Part shown: positions 30,970 to 42,800 of the stretch, piece after piece
How positions within the stretch are numbered: the first letter of the stretch is position 1
How the letters are laid out: each line of letters starts with the position of its first letter
DNA from: Pegoplata infirma
Taxonomy: Eukaryota; Arthropoda; Insecta; Diptera; Anthomyiidae
Length of the DNA: 64,000 bases
Assembly: GCA_963921195.1 (NCBI GenBank)
Contig: OY992536.1
Coordinates: 288,195,530-288,259,529, forward strand
Direction of reading: 5' to 3'
Notes under the pieces: model-generated
Databases searched by the model: none
The model's input: only the letters and a program-made list of their open reading frames with translations
Told to the model about the DNA's origin: nothing
Position numbers and translations under genes: made by a program

Positions 30970-32307
30970 TGTATCGATTAACTTTCAATAAATTGGCGAC
31001 AAATGCGAAAAATTAAGTTGTTTGGGGTCCTTGGAACCAAAGTTGTCAGAATTTTGGGATACCATCAAACTCTGATTCTGGATCCTTTAAGGCAACCATA
31101 ACTGAATAATATGGACCATTGACTTTTTAATACCGGTTACTAATTGAGTTTGGTGTAAATACATATGTATGGTAAAAAAAAACGTTTATATGATGATAGA
31201 ATACGAAACGTGTATATACACATAACAAACAGCCATTATAATGATGATGAAAACTTGCAAGTTGGGAGAGTTTAAATGAAACAACAACAACAACAAAAAA
31301 AACAACAACATAGTAGCAATAGCAATATCACAACAACAATAACAAACAACAGCTTGTCCTTTTTACGCCATTTTGTGCGTTTATGCTTGTGTAACAGTAA
31401 ATGTTCAATGTTTTAAGTATTCAGTTCCTCATCCTACCAAAAGGTTCTCCTCTACAACTGGTAGCGTAGCACCACTTCCACTCTGTGAGTTTTTTTGCTT
31501 CTACTATTTGGTGAAGTAAAAATGTGTGGAAGACTGGTTGAAATGGTTTGGTTTTGTATGTCTGTCTGTTTGTGTGTGGTGTATTGGTATGTGTGTGTGT
31601 ATGAATATATGTATGTGTTTGTATGTTGTTGTGTGAGTTTCATTTTCATTTTGCAATTTCATTAAATTCCAACATCCGCCATAAATCTTCTTCTTTTCCT
31701 AGTGACTGCCACACATTGTAGCATCCCAGCAATAACAGCAGCAGCAACAACAACAACAACAAAAACTGAAGAACAAACAATAACAACAACATCACCAACT
31801 AAAATCAACAATGAATAAGACCCAAACTAAAAAAAAAACACAGTATGTGTAGATGGATGTGTAAAAGGACGAAAAATGTAAAGTTATAAAACGCTTTTTG
31901 CCTGTATTATAGCGATAACTGCTGCTTCTACTATCCTCTTAGTACAATATACTAACAAAGAAAGTCTCCTCATTGGAGCACTCAGATTCAAATTTTTAAG
32001 TAGCCAAAGTTGAAGAGATGTTTAAAAAAATACTAGAATTTTAAAACTTTTTATAAAAAACTCAAATCGATAAAAAAAAGTCCGCTAAAAAATAATTCCA
32101 TATCTCTTTATCCTGAAAATCAAAGTGTCCACCACAGGAGTTCTTCCCTGTAAGTTAGAAGGAACATACACTCTAAATGTTTCAGTGATATAGCATGATA
32201 CACAGAAGAGAGTGAATTGATAGCATGAATTTAAATACATATCGTCGGTGCGCCAACAGAAACCGCTATGTGTTTTTAAAAAAATTTTAAAGAGGCTTAC
32301 AAATTAG
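30970..32307. other. Intergenic or intronic DNA with CAA microsatellites
   Basis: (CAA)n-type runs at about 31277-31350 and 31728-31800 and TG-rich DNA at 31555-31635. Such runs are common around fly genes but I find no exon. The minus frame 31452-31649 reads the TG-rich run. Confidence 0.5.
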
Positions 32308-32317
32308 ATTAATAAGT

Positions 32318-33450
32318 ATGACAACATTAATCTGGGCGATTAAAAGCTTCAGGCCCTATAAATCCCCGGGACCTTATGGTATAATCCCGGCTGAGATGCA
32401 GCAAGTATCGGACTATATAGCCCCTTGGCTGTATAATCTATACACAGCATGTATCAACTGGTCGTATATTCCTTTAAAATGGAGAGATACCAGAGTCGTC
32501 TCAACTCCGAAGGATTTCAGACCAATTAGTCTGTCTTCTTTTTTTGTTAAAGACAATGGAACGAATGATGGACTCATATTTGCGTAGAGTGATTGACCCG
32601 AAGTTGCTTTCGACAAGGCAACATGCATACAGCAAGGGTAGATCAACGGAAACAGCTCTTTATGAGCTCGTTGGTACCATCGAAAGATCGCTTTCGGTGA
32701 AGGAGTACACTATGGTGGCGTTTCTTGATATAGAGGGGCTTTTAATAATGTCATCCCAGATTCGATAATTCTGGAATTGTCTGGTCTGGGAGTAAAGCGT
32801 GGGATCGTTTTAATGGTGGAAAACCTACTTGCCAATAGACGTATAACGTCTGAATTGGGAACGTCCGTCATATCTCGATTTGTCAATAGGGGCACACCAC
32901 AGGGTGATGTTCGCCGCTTCTTTGGAACCTGGCACTGAATTCAATGCTGGTATCTCTAGAAGCACGTGGCTGTCATGTTGTCGCATATGCTGACGATGTT
33001 GCGGTAACGGTAAAGAGAAAGCATCTGCCAACATTGAGGGACATTCTTCAGGGTTCTCTGAAAGATCTGTCTAAATGGGCAAGAGACCGTGGTCTAGGAG
33101 TTAATCCAAGTAAAACAGAGCTTGTTTTGTTTACAAGGAAAAATAAGATTCCTGCTTTTGATCCTATATCTCTGGACGGCACTAAAATCACCTTCTGCGA
33201 TGGAGCCTAGTATCTTGGAGTATTTCTAGATAGGAAGTTGAATTTCAGGCGTAATATTGAGGAACGGGCGGGAAAAGCAACGATTGCTTTATATTCCTGT
33301 AAAAGGGCCATTGGAAAACGATGGGGTTTTAGCTCTCAAGTCGTTAATTGGATCTATACAGCAGTGGTGCGTCCAATTCTGCTGTATGGAATCATAGTCT
33401 GGTGGCCTGCTTTAGAACCCAGCAGAAATAAATCGAGATTTTGGCGACAC
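32318..33450 (+). pseudogene. Reverse transcriptase part of the LOA-like element
   Basis: Four short frames trace one polymerase. The first gives KSPGPYGIIPAEM (the usual SPGPDG has Asp changed to Tyr) and LYTACINWSYIPLKWRDTRV. The second gives MERMMDSYLRRV and QHAYSKGRSTETALYELV, then MVAFLDIEG with the first catalytic Asp. A shifted frame gives GVKRGIVLMVENLLANRRI and NRGTPQGDV. The third gives HVVAYADDVAVTVKRKHLP, the catalytic YADD box, with GLGVNPSKTELVLFTRK. The fourth is the thumb, RRNIEERAGKATIALYSCKR and PILLYGIIVWWPAL. Frame shifts near 32540, 32735 and 32920 and a stop at 33208 make it non-functional. Confidence 0.82.
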
Positions 33451-33472
33451 AGCATCTGTTTATAGCATACCG

Positions 33473-34114
33473 TAGCGCATCCAAAGAGCGCTCTTAGGGA
33501 TGCAGTAAAAGGAAGGGGAAAAAATTTTTTTTTTTTTTTAAGATTTTTTATATAAAACTTATAATGTGCAATTATTTTTTGATAAAATTTCACACTTGCT
33601 TTCCTTTTTAATATTTTTAACACTTTTTGAATAAAAAAACATGAGTTTTAGACAAAGACACATGATTTGACTGCATCATTATTGCGCATTAATCAGCGCT
33701 GCAAAGAGCGCTTCAATCATAGCATCTTTGACCGCTGTTCCCAATAAAAATCCCATAAAAAATGTGAAAATGAAAATTTCCGATATTTTTTTGATGTTCA
33801 CTTCCGATTTTTTTTTTTCATTTTGTTTCACATAAATAAAGTTTTGTAAAGTAAAACGAATGAATTTTTTTGTTATATTTTTTTAAATTTTAGTTATTTG
33901 ATTTCAACTTTGAATTTACAGCATCTTTATTCTGCTTAAATCAGCTCTACAAAGATACATGAATTCACTGCATCTTTAATCTGCTTAAATCAGCGCTCTA
34001 AAGACACGTGATTTCAGTGCATCTAAAGAGCGCTGTTTCTGTGTATCCAACTAGCGCTCCAAAGTGGGACATCGCCTTAGGGAATCATGCATGAATTCAG
34101 CGCAATTGGATGCG
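33473..34114. mobile_element. Insertion with AGCGCATCCAA ends inside the LOA-like copy
   Basis: The polymerase thumb stops near 33450 and the element's coding sequence resumes near 34120. Between them, AGCGCATCCAAAGAGCGCT at the left and AGCGCAATTGGATGCGCT at the right form an imperfect terminal inverted repeat. The interior has repeated modules of TCTGCTTAAATCAGCGCT with CATGATTTCACTGCATC (33640-33720, 33920-34030) and a palindrome GCATCC-AAAG-AGCGCT-CTTA-GGGATGC at the left end. The target duplication is not visible, so the limits are approximate. No coding frame. Confidence 0.5.
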
Positions 34115-35355
34115 CTCCTTTACTCAAGTTCCCCTTCCAAAAGCTGCTGAACGTTCAGCAAAATTTCTGCTGGGAAACAAAAGCGAACTGTGTCTTTATC
34201 ACAAAGGTGCAGAGAATGGCGTCGATGTGCATCACTGGTGCTCTTCGTATTACACCTACGGCTGCATTCAAAATCCTCCTTCACCTGATACCATTGGACA
34301 TATTGGGTAGGCAGTATGCGGCTACGTCGGCAATTCGCCTTAATAGCACGCTGCACTAGAGGAGCCGCGATTGTGGCCATAGCGCAATCTTGAAGAAGAT
34401 AACAACACCACAAAATGTGGACTGTGCTCCCTCTATGAGCCTTTTTAAGCGCCACTTTACCACTATGATAACATCCAGGGAGTCTTGGATAGGGGACATT
34501 CCGGGAAGTGGAGCCACCATAAATTTTTAAACAGATGGATCGAGGCTGCACGAACAAATGGGCTTTGGAGTCTATTCGGAAGAGCTTGGATTGAGCCTGG
34601 ATCAAAGATTGCCAGATCATTGCAGTGTTTACCAGGCAGAGATGCTAGCAATAAAGGAAGTGGCTGGCTGGTTGAGCTGCAATGTCTTGTCTACAACCGC
34701 AGTCAACATCTATACAGACAGTCAAGTCGCGGTCAAGTCCCTGGATTTAATGTTTCTGAAAACAAGATCTTCCCTTAACTGCCGCACGTCTTTAAATGAG
34801 ATGGCCAAGCAGTTTAACATACGACTCATATGGTTCCCAGGGCACAGAGACATTCCAGGGAATTGCAAAGCCGGTGAGCTTGCACGACTAGGAACTACCT
34901 TACAGGTTCCAACAGAATTTGGAATGTGTTGGTATGCCTCTAGAAACTTGCAAGCAAAACCTACGGAGACTAATCAAAGATGGGTAAATGGATGGACGTG
35001 TGAGACAACACGACTGATTTGGCCTTCTCTTAATCAGGGGCGCACAAGTGAGCTGATATCGCTTCCACGGGGAGAGATTTCGACGGTGGTTTCTATTATT
35101 ATCGGACACTGTCTTATAGGGAAGCACGCAGAGCTGTTAAATGTGCCGTCGAATGACTTTTGCAGGAGTTGCTTGGATGAAGAGGAGTTGGAAACTATCG
35201 AACACTTCATCTGCCATTGCTCGTCACTTTGTAGTCAGAGACTTGCTTCACTGGGATCAAAGGAGCTGTACGATCTTTCTGATTTGTCGGATGTCAAAAT
35301 TCAATATCTAAGGAGTTTCATAAAAAGCCCTCATTGGTTTAACGAAAGGGACTAG
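34115..35355 (+). pseudogene. RNase H and C-terminal domain of the LOA-like element
   Basis: After the insertion, frame pieces give VQRMASMCITGALRITPTAA, the linker that precedes RNase H. From about 34530 one frame is open to 35355: TDGSRLHEQMGFGVYSEEL (first Asp), YQAEMLAIKEV (Glu), IYTDSQVAVKSL (second Asp), LIWFPGHRDIPGNCKAGELA. In the last block the usual ADE is AGE, so the fourth catalytic Asp is Gly. Then follows IIGHCLIGKHAELL and a cysteine motif CRSCLDEEELETIEHFICHC. The C-terminus ends SPHWFNERD. A stop lies just before TDGS, so it is detached from the polymerase. Confidence 0.82.
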
Positions 35356-35452
35356 TAGGGAAACCTATTACGGTCCCGTGGTATCACAATGGACCTCAGA
35401 GTCTACTTGTGTTGACGTAAAACGTCAGCAGCCACTTACAATCTAACCTAAC

Positions 35453-36958
35453 AAATCAGCTTTATTTTGACCTTTCGGGGTGCTTTAACACAATATTTCT
35501 TTCATAAATTTTTAAATAATATTGCAAATTTTCTATTTTTATTAATTTGAATTTTCAAAAACAGCTCAAAAGTACCAAATTTAGCTGTTATTAAAGTCTC
35601 TTCAAAAAATTTTAAAATTTCAAACACACACTTGCCAAAAAGTCTCACGAAGGCCCTAATACCGAAGATGATTGGAGTACACTCTCAAACTCTTTCTTCA
35701 TCTTAGACCACATCTTTATCTCAGATCCCCTCGAAAACCTGAGATTTTTTCCTTGTGAGTGATACTCACACAGACAACTAGTTATGACTTCTGAAAATTT
35801 GAGAAATGTTGCCTCATATCCACTGCTCTCCACTATACAAGAACCTTATAAATTCAGAGGATGATATACAGTTTTAGACCTCAACTTCTTTCAAAGTCTT
35901 CTTGCAGGTGAAATAAGCGCATTAGAAATTTTGAGGTTTTTATATCCTTTAGTAATAAATAATCAAAACTAATTTATTTGATATGAGAGTTTATTGTAAA
36001 CACATTTGATTCGTTATAAAATGAAAGATTTACAAAAGATATCCCTTTTCCAAGAAAGCTTAGAGTCCAGAATGACACCCAGGTATTTTGCTTCCATAAT
36101 AGTTCAAGAGTGATTCCATCTAGTTTGGAAATATCAAACCTGTCTTCTTTGTAAACAAAGAGTTCGGGGTTGACCGTTCTCTTTTGTCGCGGCAAAATTT
36201 CAGGATTTTTTTACAAAGCAAATTATATGTAAACTATACACAGAGAAAACAGATTGGTTGTAATAATCGATGTTCATGCTAAATGAATGTTTAAGTTTCA
36301 GCCATCGATAAATTTTTCTGTAAAATTTAAAAGAATTTCTGTTGAAACAATAAATTTTGATTGGCTCAGAAATTACGTGATATATGTAAGTCAAACATTC
36401 AGTTGACAAGAAATTCGTTTGTCACAATGAATCTATTATCTAAATACGTGTATGCTTCTCTATTTTCCTATCCACATCTGTTACTTTGAATAGAAACTAA
36501 ACCATGAAACATTTCATATAAACCAAAGAAATTTAACAGTCAACCAAAGAGAAGAACGTTTATTTTTTTTTATTTTTTCGTTTTGAACACAGCAAATGTA
36601 GCGCATTTAAGTGAATGAATAGAAAAGACTCACCTACCCGACCGACCGACCGAGCGACCAAAAGACAGACAGGCAGATAGATAGACCCACATACATGTTC
36701 AAGTCGAGTCTTCACTCGTCAGAGTTAAGAAGAGAAGGCTTAATATTAAATGTAAAAATGAACGATTTTTTTTCTAACTTCTCTAAAATGAAATGAAAGA
36801 TACGATACGTATGAAACCGTTTTTTTGTATTTTTTTTTTCTTCATTCCAAACATGGTTAAGTTATGGGGTATTTAGAGAGACCTTCAAGGATATTCAATG
36901 AAGATTTTAATTTTAAACTGTTTGGAGATCTGATCACTATGGTATTTTCCAAGGCTTT
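35453..36958. other. AT-rich DNA, no gene seen
   Basis: A CCGACCGACCGA run with GACAGACAGGCAGATAGATA lies at about 36637-36690. The minus frames 35645-35833, 35974-36195 and 36200-36409 have no domain I recognise. Frame 35974-36195 starts with MPRQKRTVNPELFVYKED and could be a retrotransposon relic, but this is too weak to call. Confidence 0.4.
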
Positions 36959-37110
36959 GGTGCTCAAGGATGGTCGAAATAACTCGACTCGTACTTGTCA
37001 GGGTGCGAAGTGAGGAAAAGTGTTATGAAACTGCCCTTCAACAAACGGAATATGTATTGGATCATTCACTAGTTTCACAAGGTGGTTGTGAGCAGCGATG
37101 AGCTCAACGT
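36959..37110 (-). pseudogene. Family J endonuclease fragment
   Basis: Reverse translation gives AAHNHLVKLVNDPIHIPFVE and, after a shift, LTSHPDKYE. These match the endonuclease region of the J copies at 46856-48135 (VNEPTHIPDVE) and 59755-61766 (NTLDLFLTSHRDKYE). The fragment contains no SDH box and is cut on both sides. Confidence 0.6.
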
Positions 37111-37344
37111 AATCGACGTATTGAGATCAATTCAACAGTTTATATTTTATTTTGTAATTTATTGGATACCGGACATAGTCCCCACAGACATTATGGGAAC
37201 TATGATCAAATACATCACAATCATAATCCCCATATTAGTTGCGGGGACTATGACCATTTCTAAAACGGTCATAATTGCAATGGGAATAAGTTCATTCCCT
37301 GTTGAAACTACGACCGAAACTTTGTCGGTCATAACCACCATTCA
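37111..37344. repeat. GGTCATAA / TTATGACC-rich stretch
   Basis: Short words such as GGACTATGACC, GGTCATAATTGC, CGGTCATAACC and GGTCATAATTCC (the last beyond the mariner MITE, 37705) repeat in both orientations. The frames on both strands (37082-37354, 37159-37341) are Ile/Thr/Val-rich products of these words and not likely genes. The mariner MITE at 37347 split this stretch. Confidence 0.4.
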
Positions 37345-37346
37345 TA

Positions 37347-37684
37347 CAGGGTGATTCAGTAACGACCCACCGTATTCCTTGGCTCATTTCATGAAAATAA
37401 TTCCACTACGACCATTTCCGAAAAAGTAAGTGTGCGAAATGGCAGGGGTCTGAAAATGTTCGGATTGGTGGTCGGGGGGTAGTAGGTTAAAATTGCTAAC
37501 TTCTGAATCAGTGGTCGGATTTTTTTGTTTTTGTGCTTGTTGGAAAGGTTTTTCTGAGACTTTTCAGAATCATTAACAAAAAAATAAAAAAAGGGTGAAA
37601 TCGCCGAGATAAAGAGCTTTAAAAAAAGTTAGAAAAAAAAAGACATAGGAACTTGCACATAACCTCCAGTTGTGAATCACCCTG
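37347..37684. mobile_element. Mariner-type MITE (338 bp, TA duplication)
   Basis: CAGGGTGATTCA at the left and TGAATCACCCTG at the right form a perfect 12-bp terminal inverted repeat, flanked by TA on both sides (37345-37346, 37685-37686). Tc1/mariner elements duplicate TA and CAGGGTG ends are common in them. The interior (GACCCACCGTATTCCTTGGC onwards) has no coding frame. It needs a transposase made elsewhere. Confidence 0.82.
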
Positions 37685-37686
37685 TA

Positions 37687-39021
37687 TAATGATTTCGGTC
37701 ATAATTCCTTTAATTTTTGGAAAGAGCATGGAGTTCCTGATTGTTCTTAATTCGAAAAACCGTAATGTGAAATCAACTCTCCCACATTACTTCCTTATTC
37801 CTGCTTCCCATACCTTACTTTCCTAATTAATTCTGAATCAGTCGGGAACAAAAAATGTTGGGCTTGCAATCTAAACGTGGCATAATATTGTTTGTTAGAT
37901 TTTAGATTTTTTTCTGATATTTTTCTTCTTTTTTTTGAGTACAAAAAGGACACTTTTCTGTTTTAATTTCTTTATGTTCCTTTTTTTTATTTATTTTCCA
38001 TTCTACATAATTTTTTTCCATTCGTTTGTGTCTTTTTTTCTAATTTTTTTTTTTTTTTTTCTGTAGTCAAGGCAATTTCATGTTGCTTGTTTTAATCTCA
38101 TCACATAACAATGACAATATCTTTTAAAAGTGGGCGTGTCAGTATGGGAGGGTGTTTGTTTAAAATGCAGAAAAAAAAACATGAAAACAGTTTTTTTTTT
38201 TTTTTGTAACTTAGACACTCACAATTTCATGATATTTTATCAGAAAATGAAAATGGAAATTTACGTTAAATTGGAAAAAGATTTGTTGAATCGTACATTT
38301 TGTTTTTAAGTTAGTCATTTTATAATAGGATTTCGTTTTGTTTTTTTTGTTAAATGTTAATCTAAAATTGTAACGATGATAAATTTAAATGTATTTTAAA
38401 TTAAAGAAACAAAACAAAAAAAGTTAAGACACATTTAAGTTACACAGGGGAATATAGTTTTTATATGGAGGTTTAGGTAGGCATGAAGTAATTTAAAATA
38501 GATTTAAGATAGTTGATAGTAATTCTTTTTAAAGCTGGAAAAAGTTTGTGGTAAGGTTTCAGTTCTGCAAAACCGGTTTTAGGACTAGTTATACTACGAT
38601 TCCGGTTCACAAATCGTGTCTTTTGGTTCACAGTAACTAGTTCTATAACCGGTACTATATAACCGATGATATGTAAAATCCAACAATTGCTTAGCACATA
38701 TTAAAATGCTACTATTCCTTTTTTAAAATACATCTTTTTTGAGTTATTGGACTTGTGCAACCACTTAACCAGAAATCTAGTAAAATAGCTACTGATCATT
38801 ATAAAATCTGTCATCCAAATGTTTTTTACAGCATTTTACCGTTTTCGAGATATTCGCTGTTAAAAAGCCAAAAACAAATAATGTATCATGTTGCTTCAAT
38901 AAAATACATCTAGATTTTATATAAAAATGAGTCTTGTGATTCCAAATCTGTCATCCAAATTTTTTCTGGAATTGTCTGTTTTAGGAATATTTGCCCAATT
39001 TGTTGGCACCAATATTAGAAA
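37687..39021. other. T-rich DNA, no gene seen
   Basis: Many T runs (38040-38062, 38195-38208). At 38795-39000 two TCTGTCATCCAAAT words and TTTTCGAGATATTCGCTGTT resemble the interior of the TIR element at 26629-27165, so a diverged relative lies here. The minus frame 38473-38697 has no known domain. Confidence 0.45.
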
Positions 39022-39710
39022 ATTAAAAACAAGTAAGAAAGTTATAGTCGGTCAAGACCGACCATATGATACCCTACACCAGTGTTTACGGAAAATGGAT
39101 CCTAAGTCCAAACATGTACCGATTGGACCTATCTTTTGTTAGATATTTATTAAGTGTAGAAAACACACACATATCAAATTTTAGTGGAATTGTTCGTCTT
39201 TTTTTTGCCAATAGACCGATTTAACTGAACATCGGTCGAAATTTTCATATGGGCCTAAGTCCAAAAAGGGTCCAAATGTATTCCGATTTGATTGGGTTAC
39301 CAAAGTACACGTTTAAAACCTACAAATAAAAATTTAATCAAATTTTTTGTATTTTGATGAATTTTGAGAGAATTATGTAACTATCGGGAGGGTGGTTTGT
39401 ATAGGGACTACAAGAAGAACTTATCCGATTCCTTCAAAATTTGGAACAGTGTTAAATTTCAAAACGATACCTATTATAATACGGTTATTAGAGTCATTTA
39501 AGCCAAATTCAAAAGGGGCGTTTATATGGGGCTAGGTTATAACATGGACCGATTTTTTTGAAGTTCAATGGGCTTCGTCCTTGGGCCAACAGATGCTTAA
39601 GTTTAAAATTTCAAGTCAATTGATTGAAAATTGCGACCTGTATCTTGCTTAAACCTACCTTCATATACTTGAAGGTAGGTCTAGCACCAATATTTCGGGT
39701 AGTTACTAGA
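39022..39710 (-). mobile_element. HINE-C copy 1
   Basis: It starts AAACAAGTAAGAAAGTTATA and a GTCGGTC-AA-GACCGAC hairpin followed by ATACCCTACACC, the reverse of the HINE 3' layout (hairpin then CTTACTTGTTT). The interior has GATTTAACTGAACATCGGTC and ATCGGGAGGGTGGTTTG modules. The far end reads, in reverse, TAACTACCCGAAATATTGGT, as does the plus-strand 5' fragment at 61884. The last bases at about 39705 pass into the next element. Diverged third family of the DINE-1/HINE type. Confidence 0.6.
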
Positions 39711-41066
39711 GTTTTTCTTTTCCCGGACTTTTTCATTTCCCGGGAAAGCGGGATTCATTTTTAAATTTCCCGGGATCCCGGAAATTCCCGCAAAAACTAA
39801 AAACCCAAATTTGTGTTAAAAAATATATATAAAAACCTCATGAATGCGATTACACTATTAATAATGTTAATTAACACCATAAAAATCGTATTTAGTACCT
39901 TTAAAACAAAAAAACAAAAATTTTGAGAAAAAAGAACAATTTTTGTTACCCAGTCTTTATAAAAAACGGCCCAAATATGTAATTTAAAAGTATTTTTAAG
40001 GGAATATGGTACTTCAAATCGCTTTATCTGTTGTACTAATAAAAAATTCATCATTTATTCTAATTCATATCAGTTAATTTTTACAATTGGTTCTCAGCGC
40101 TTTGCCTCTAAAACACAATGAAACTGATTCAGAGGAATATCTCAATTATGTCTCTGAAACTGAATGTAACTGTTTCAGCTTCTGAAAAAAAAATATAAGG
40201 TTCTGATAACACAGTGCAAAAACCAAAATCGGAATGGAGTGAAACTAAAAGCAAATGAAAGCATAACAAAACCCTCGACACTTTTTTTTGGTTCAGTGCT
40301 AGATTTTTTTTACACGCATTTAAAATTGGTGAACTTCACTATAATTATAATAATAATTGCTTGAAAATGTATAAGGCGTATGATTAATTTTGTAATTGCC
40401 TTTAAATAACAATCATACGCAACGGTGAACAGTGGATTATTTTTAATAATTTGGCAAAGTAGGTACGAGACCGATTGCAGCGAAATTCATACCGGTTATA
40501 GCTAACGTAATTTCGAGCTTAAGTTTAGATGATGGACCCCACATGTCCAATCAGTGCCCTACCAGGGGCTCCTAATGTAGGACTTGTTTAGTACACAAAA
40601 GCTTTAAAGGCTTTAAAATCACCAACTTTAAATACAAGTAAAAAATAATCTAGCACTGAACTAAAAAAAACGTATTGAGGGTTTTGTTATGTAAAAGGTA
40701 AACTTTCAATTGCTTTTGGTTTCATCCCATTCCGATTTTGTATCACTGTGTAATTGTATCCTATCGAAGATTTAGATATTGTGAGACTTTTTTCATTTCG
40801 TAAGTCTCAGATTTTATGAAATTTTTTAGTTAGAAGGTCTCTCTTGGAATACTTTTTGGGTCCTCCTTGTCCCTGCCTACGTTTTTGTCATCAATTATCA
40901 AGAATTTTAATAAAATCTAAAAAACTCACATACAAAATAATCAATAGATGTCGAAAAATCAACAATTTAAAAAAAAACTAAAATTCCCGGGAATTCCCGC
41001 TCTATTTCCCGGGATTTCGGGATCGAAAATTTACGGGAATTCCCGGGAATTCCCGTCCCAGGAACA
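39711..41066. mobile_element. CCCGGG-rich inverted-repeat element, interrupted
   Basis: TTTCCCGGGATCCCGGAAATTCCCGC-type words at 39720-39792 are mirrored by GGGAATTCCCGCTCTATTTC and GGGAATTCCCGGGAATTCCC at 40984-41058. Both are bordered inside by AAAAACTAAAA. The ends do not give a clean target duplication. A CACAGTG-ended MITE lies inside (40210-40750). Many fly hAT MITEs have TTCCCGGGA ends, but here the assignment is a guess. Confidence 0.45.
40210..40750. mobile_element. CACAGTG-ended MITE, copy 2 (541 bp)
   Basis: Start CACAGTGCAAAAACCAAAAT, end TTTTGTATCACTGTG, flanked by TAA at 40207-40209 and 40751-40753. It lacks the internal direct repeat of copy 1 but is otherwise collinear (ATAATAATTGCTTGAAAATG, CATACGCAACGGTG, GATTGCAGCGAAATTCATAC). 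Non-coding. Confidence 0.75.
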
Positions 41067-42630
41067 ATTTCAATGTTAACAATGTTAACGCCTGACAATT
41101 TCAATGTTAACGCTGTGGGAGAAATGGTAGTAAATGTGATAATGCTGGGAATGAAATTATTCATTCCATCGAAGCAAATTTCGACTAAACCAAAACATAA
41201 GTGCTGGTATAATTAGACGTGCCGGAATGCAGTCAGATCCAGAGATGATACGTTTAGTAATTTGCGTGATGATAAAAAACCCAGAATAATACTAGTTCAT
41301 CCATTCCAGCCCTTATAATGAATTACCAAATATTCACAGACCCGGTTAATAAAGCCAACCTTTTTGCTGACATGTTTGCAAGGAATTCATACTTGCCGGA
41401 AAGCAATCAACCACCACCCAAACTCGAAAGGCTATCCGTTACTATGTCTTAGTTAAAAGGGTTCTTCAAGATCTCAACATAAATAAGTCCCCTAAGCCGG
41501 ATGGTGTTACGGCTGTAGTCCGTAACACCATCTCTACGCTCTCGAAGGTCATAGTGAGCATGATCAATCACCACTTTATGTGGAGTCTAATTCACTCTTG
41601 TGTGATCGACAGTATGGATCTCGTAGAAGTCGTTCAACGGGGGACCTCTTAGCGTTTCTTTTGAATCGTTGGAGTCCTTCTATTCACAAATTTGGTGAAA
41701 GCAAAGTGGTTGCTCTAAATATTTATTTTGATTGCATGTGGCACGGTGCACTCGTTTCAGAACTTATTGCGTTTGGTGCCAGTACTGATTTCTCTCGATT
41801 TATATCGAGCTTTCTCAGAGACCGCTCTATACGTGTTGTTATAGATGGGTTCTCATCAAATGAGTTTCATTTAAATTCAGGGGTACCTCAAGGCTCAGTT
41901 CTTTCTCAAAAACTTTCTTATTTTTCTTAACGACCTCCTGGGTATAACTTCCAATCCTATCTATTCTTTCGCAAATGACAGCAACATTTGTCATTCATTT
42001 TTCTTTAATCATAGACCATCTGATTTTGATGCAATGTTGTATGTTAACCCACAGACGGATTCTGGAATCAGATTTATCAGTATCCATGGGTGGTATAGCT
42101 ATTGAGGAATCAGACACTGTTGACACTGTTTTCTAGAAATGAAAATTGAATGTGATGTTCGTTGAAACCAACATGTTTTTTAAGTGTCAAAAGAAGCATT
42201 CAAGAGTCTTGGTTTCTTGAAACGATGTAAAAATTACTTCATTCCGTCTGATCTACTCACTATTTATACCGCCTATATCCAACTGTTTTAATCTGGGCTG
42301 ATGCTTTAAGGTCTGGATCGGGTGCAAAGAAGTGCATTGAAACTCAAAATAACAGTAGGGTATCCAGCTCTATTGACTCATTGGAGCATCGTGGGTTGTG
42401 CGAACTCATCCCTGAGATGCGGGTGCATGATCGTGATACTCGTCGTTCCACCAGATCAGATCCGTTCGTTGTCGACTGTTCAATGTAATGCACAACGCAT
42501 TACATAAAAAATTCGTTTTTCGGTCGAACTAGCCGTATGTAGAATAAACTCCCCAAAGACGTCTTCCCAGACAGTTACAATTTGGAAAAATTAAAATTAA
42601 GTGTCCACAAACATTACTGACTCCATCATT
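41067..42630 (+). pseudogene. Family J (CR1/Jockey-like) retrotransposon, plus copy
   Basis: The order of J segments is kept but with deletions and stops: a post-endonuclease linker (GEMVVNVIMLGMKLFIPSKQ), LFADMFARNSYLPESNQPPP, VLQDLNINKSPKPDGVTAVV, a deletion of about 75 codons, then YVESNSLLCDRQYGSRRSRS and HLNSGVPQGSVLS. In place of ALDISKAFDRVWH it has ALNIYFDCMWH, losing the first catalytic Asp context. The FADD box reads as FAND. The C-terminal part (42200-42620) gives SLGFLKRCKNYFIPSDLLTI and GYPALLTHWSIVG in broken frames. Confidence 0.7.
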
Positions 42631-42715
42631 CTCCAATTAAACAATTTTTCTAATACCAACACAATAGATTTTGATAGTTAAATTTCGATATCGAATGACC
42701 TTATTCAGGCCAATG

Positions 42716-42800
42716 GTGGAGGAGGAGGAGTAAGTCTGGAGGAGGAGGAGTAAGTCTGGAGGAGGAGGAGTAAGTCTGGAGGAGGAGGAGTAAGTCTGAA
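42716..42800. repeat. 20-bp minisatellite (GGAGGAGGAGGAGTAAGTCT)
   Basis: Four tandem units at 42716-42800, the last changed to GAAGAAG. The frame 42637-42888 on the minus strand (TYSSSSRLTPPPPDLLLLLQ) reads through it in all three phases and is not a gene. Confidence 0.75.

Larger units (their letters stand above)
32308..35452 (+). mobile_element. LOA-like non-LTR retrotransposon, copy 2, 5'-truncated
   Basis: It begins within the reverse transcriptase (WAIKSFRPYKSPGPYGIIPA) and runs to a 3' end with GACGTAAAACGTCAGCAGCC and ACAATCTAACCTAAC. It lacks the endonuclease and ORF1. An insertion splits it at about 33473-34114. The polymerase and RNase H parts are described separately. RNase H downstream of the polymerase, and a C-terminal cysteine motif, suggest the LOA branch of the I group; a phylogeny would be needed to confirm this. 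Confidence 0.8.

Noticed and set aside
33473..34114. hAT-type insertion with 8-bp duplication
   Set aside because: The flanking 8 bp do not match; superfamily left open.
37082..37354. 90-codon hydrophobic frame that could be a membrane protein
   Set aside because: Ile/Val/Thr content comes from ATA/ATC/GTC words repeated on both strands; it reads into the mariner MITE.
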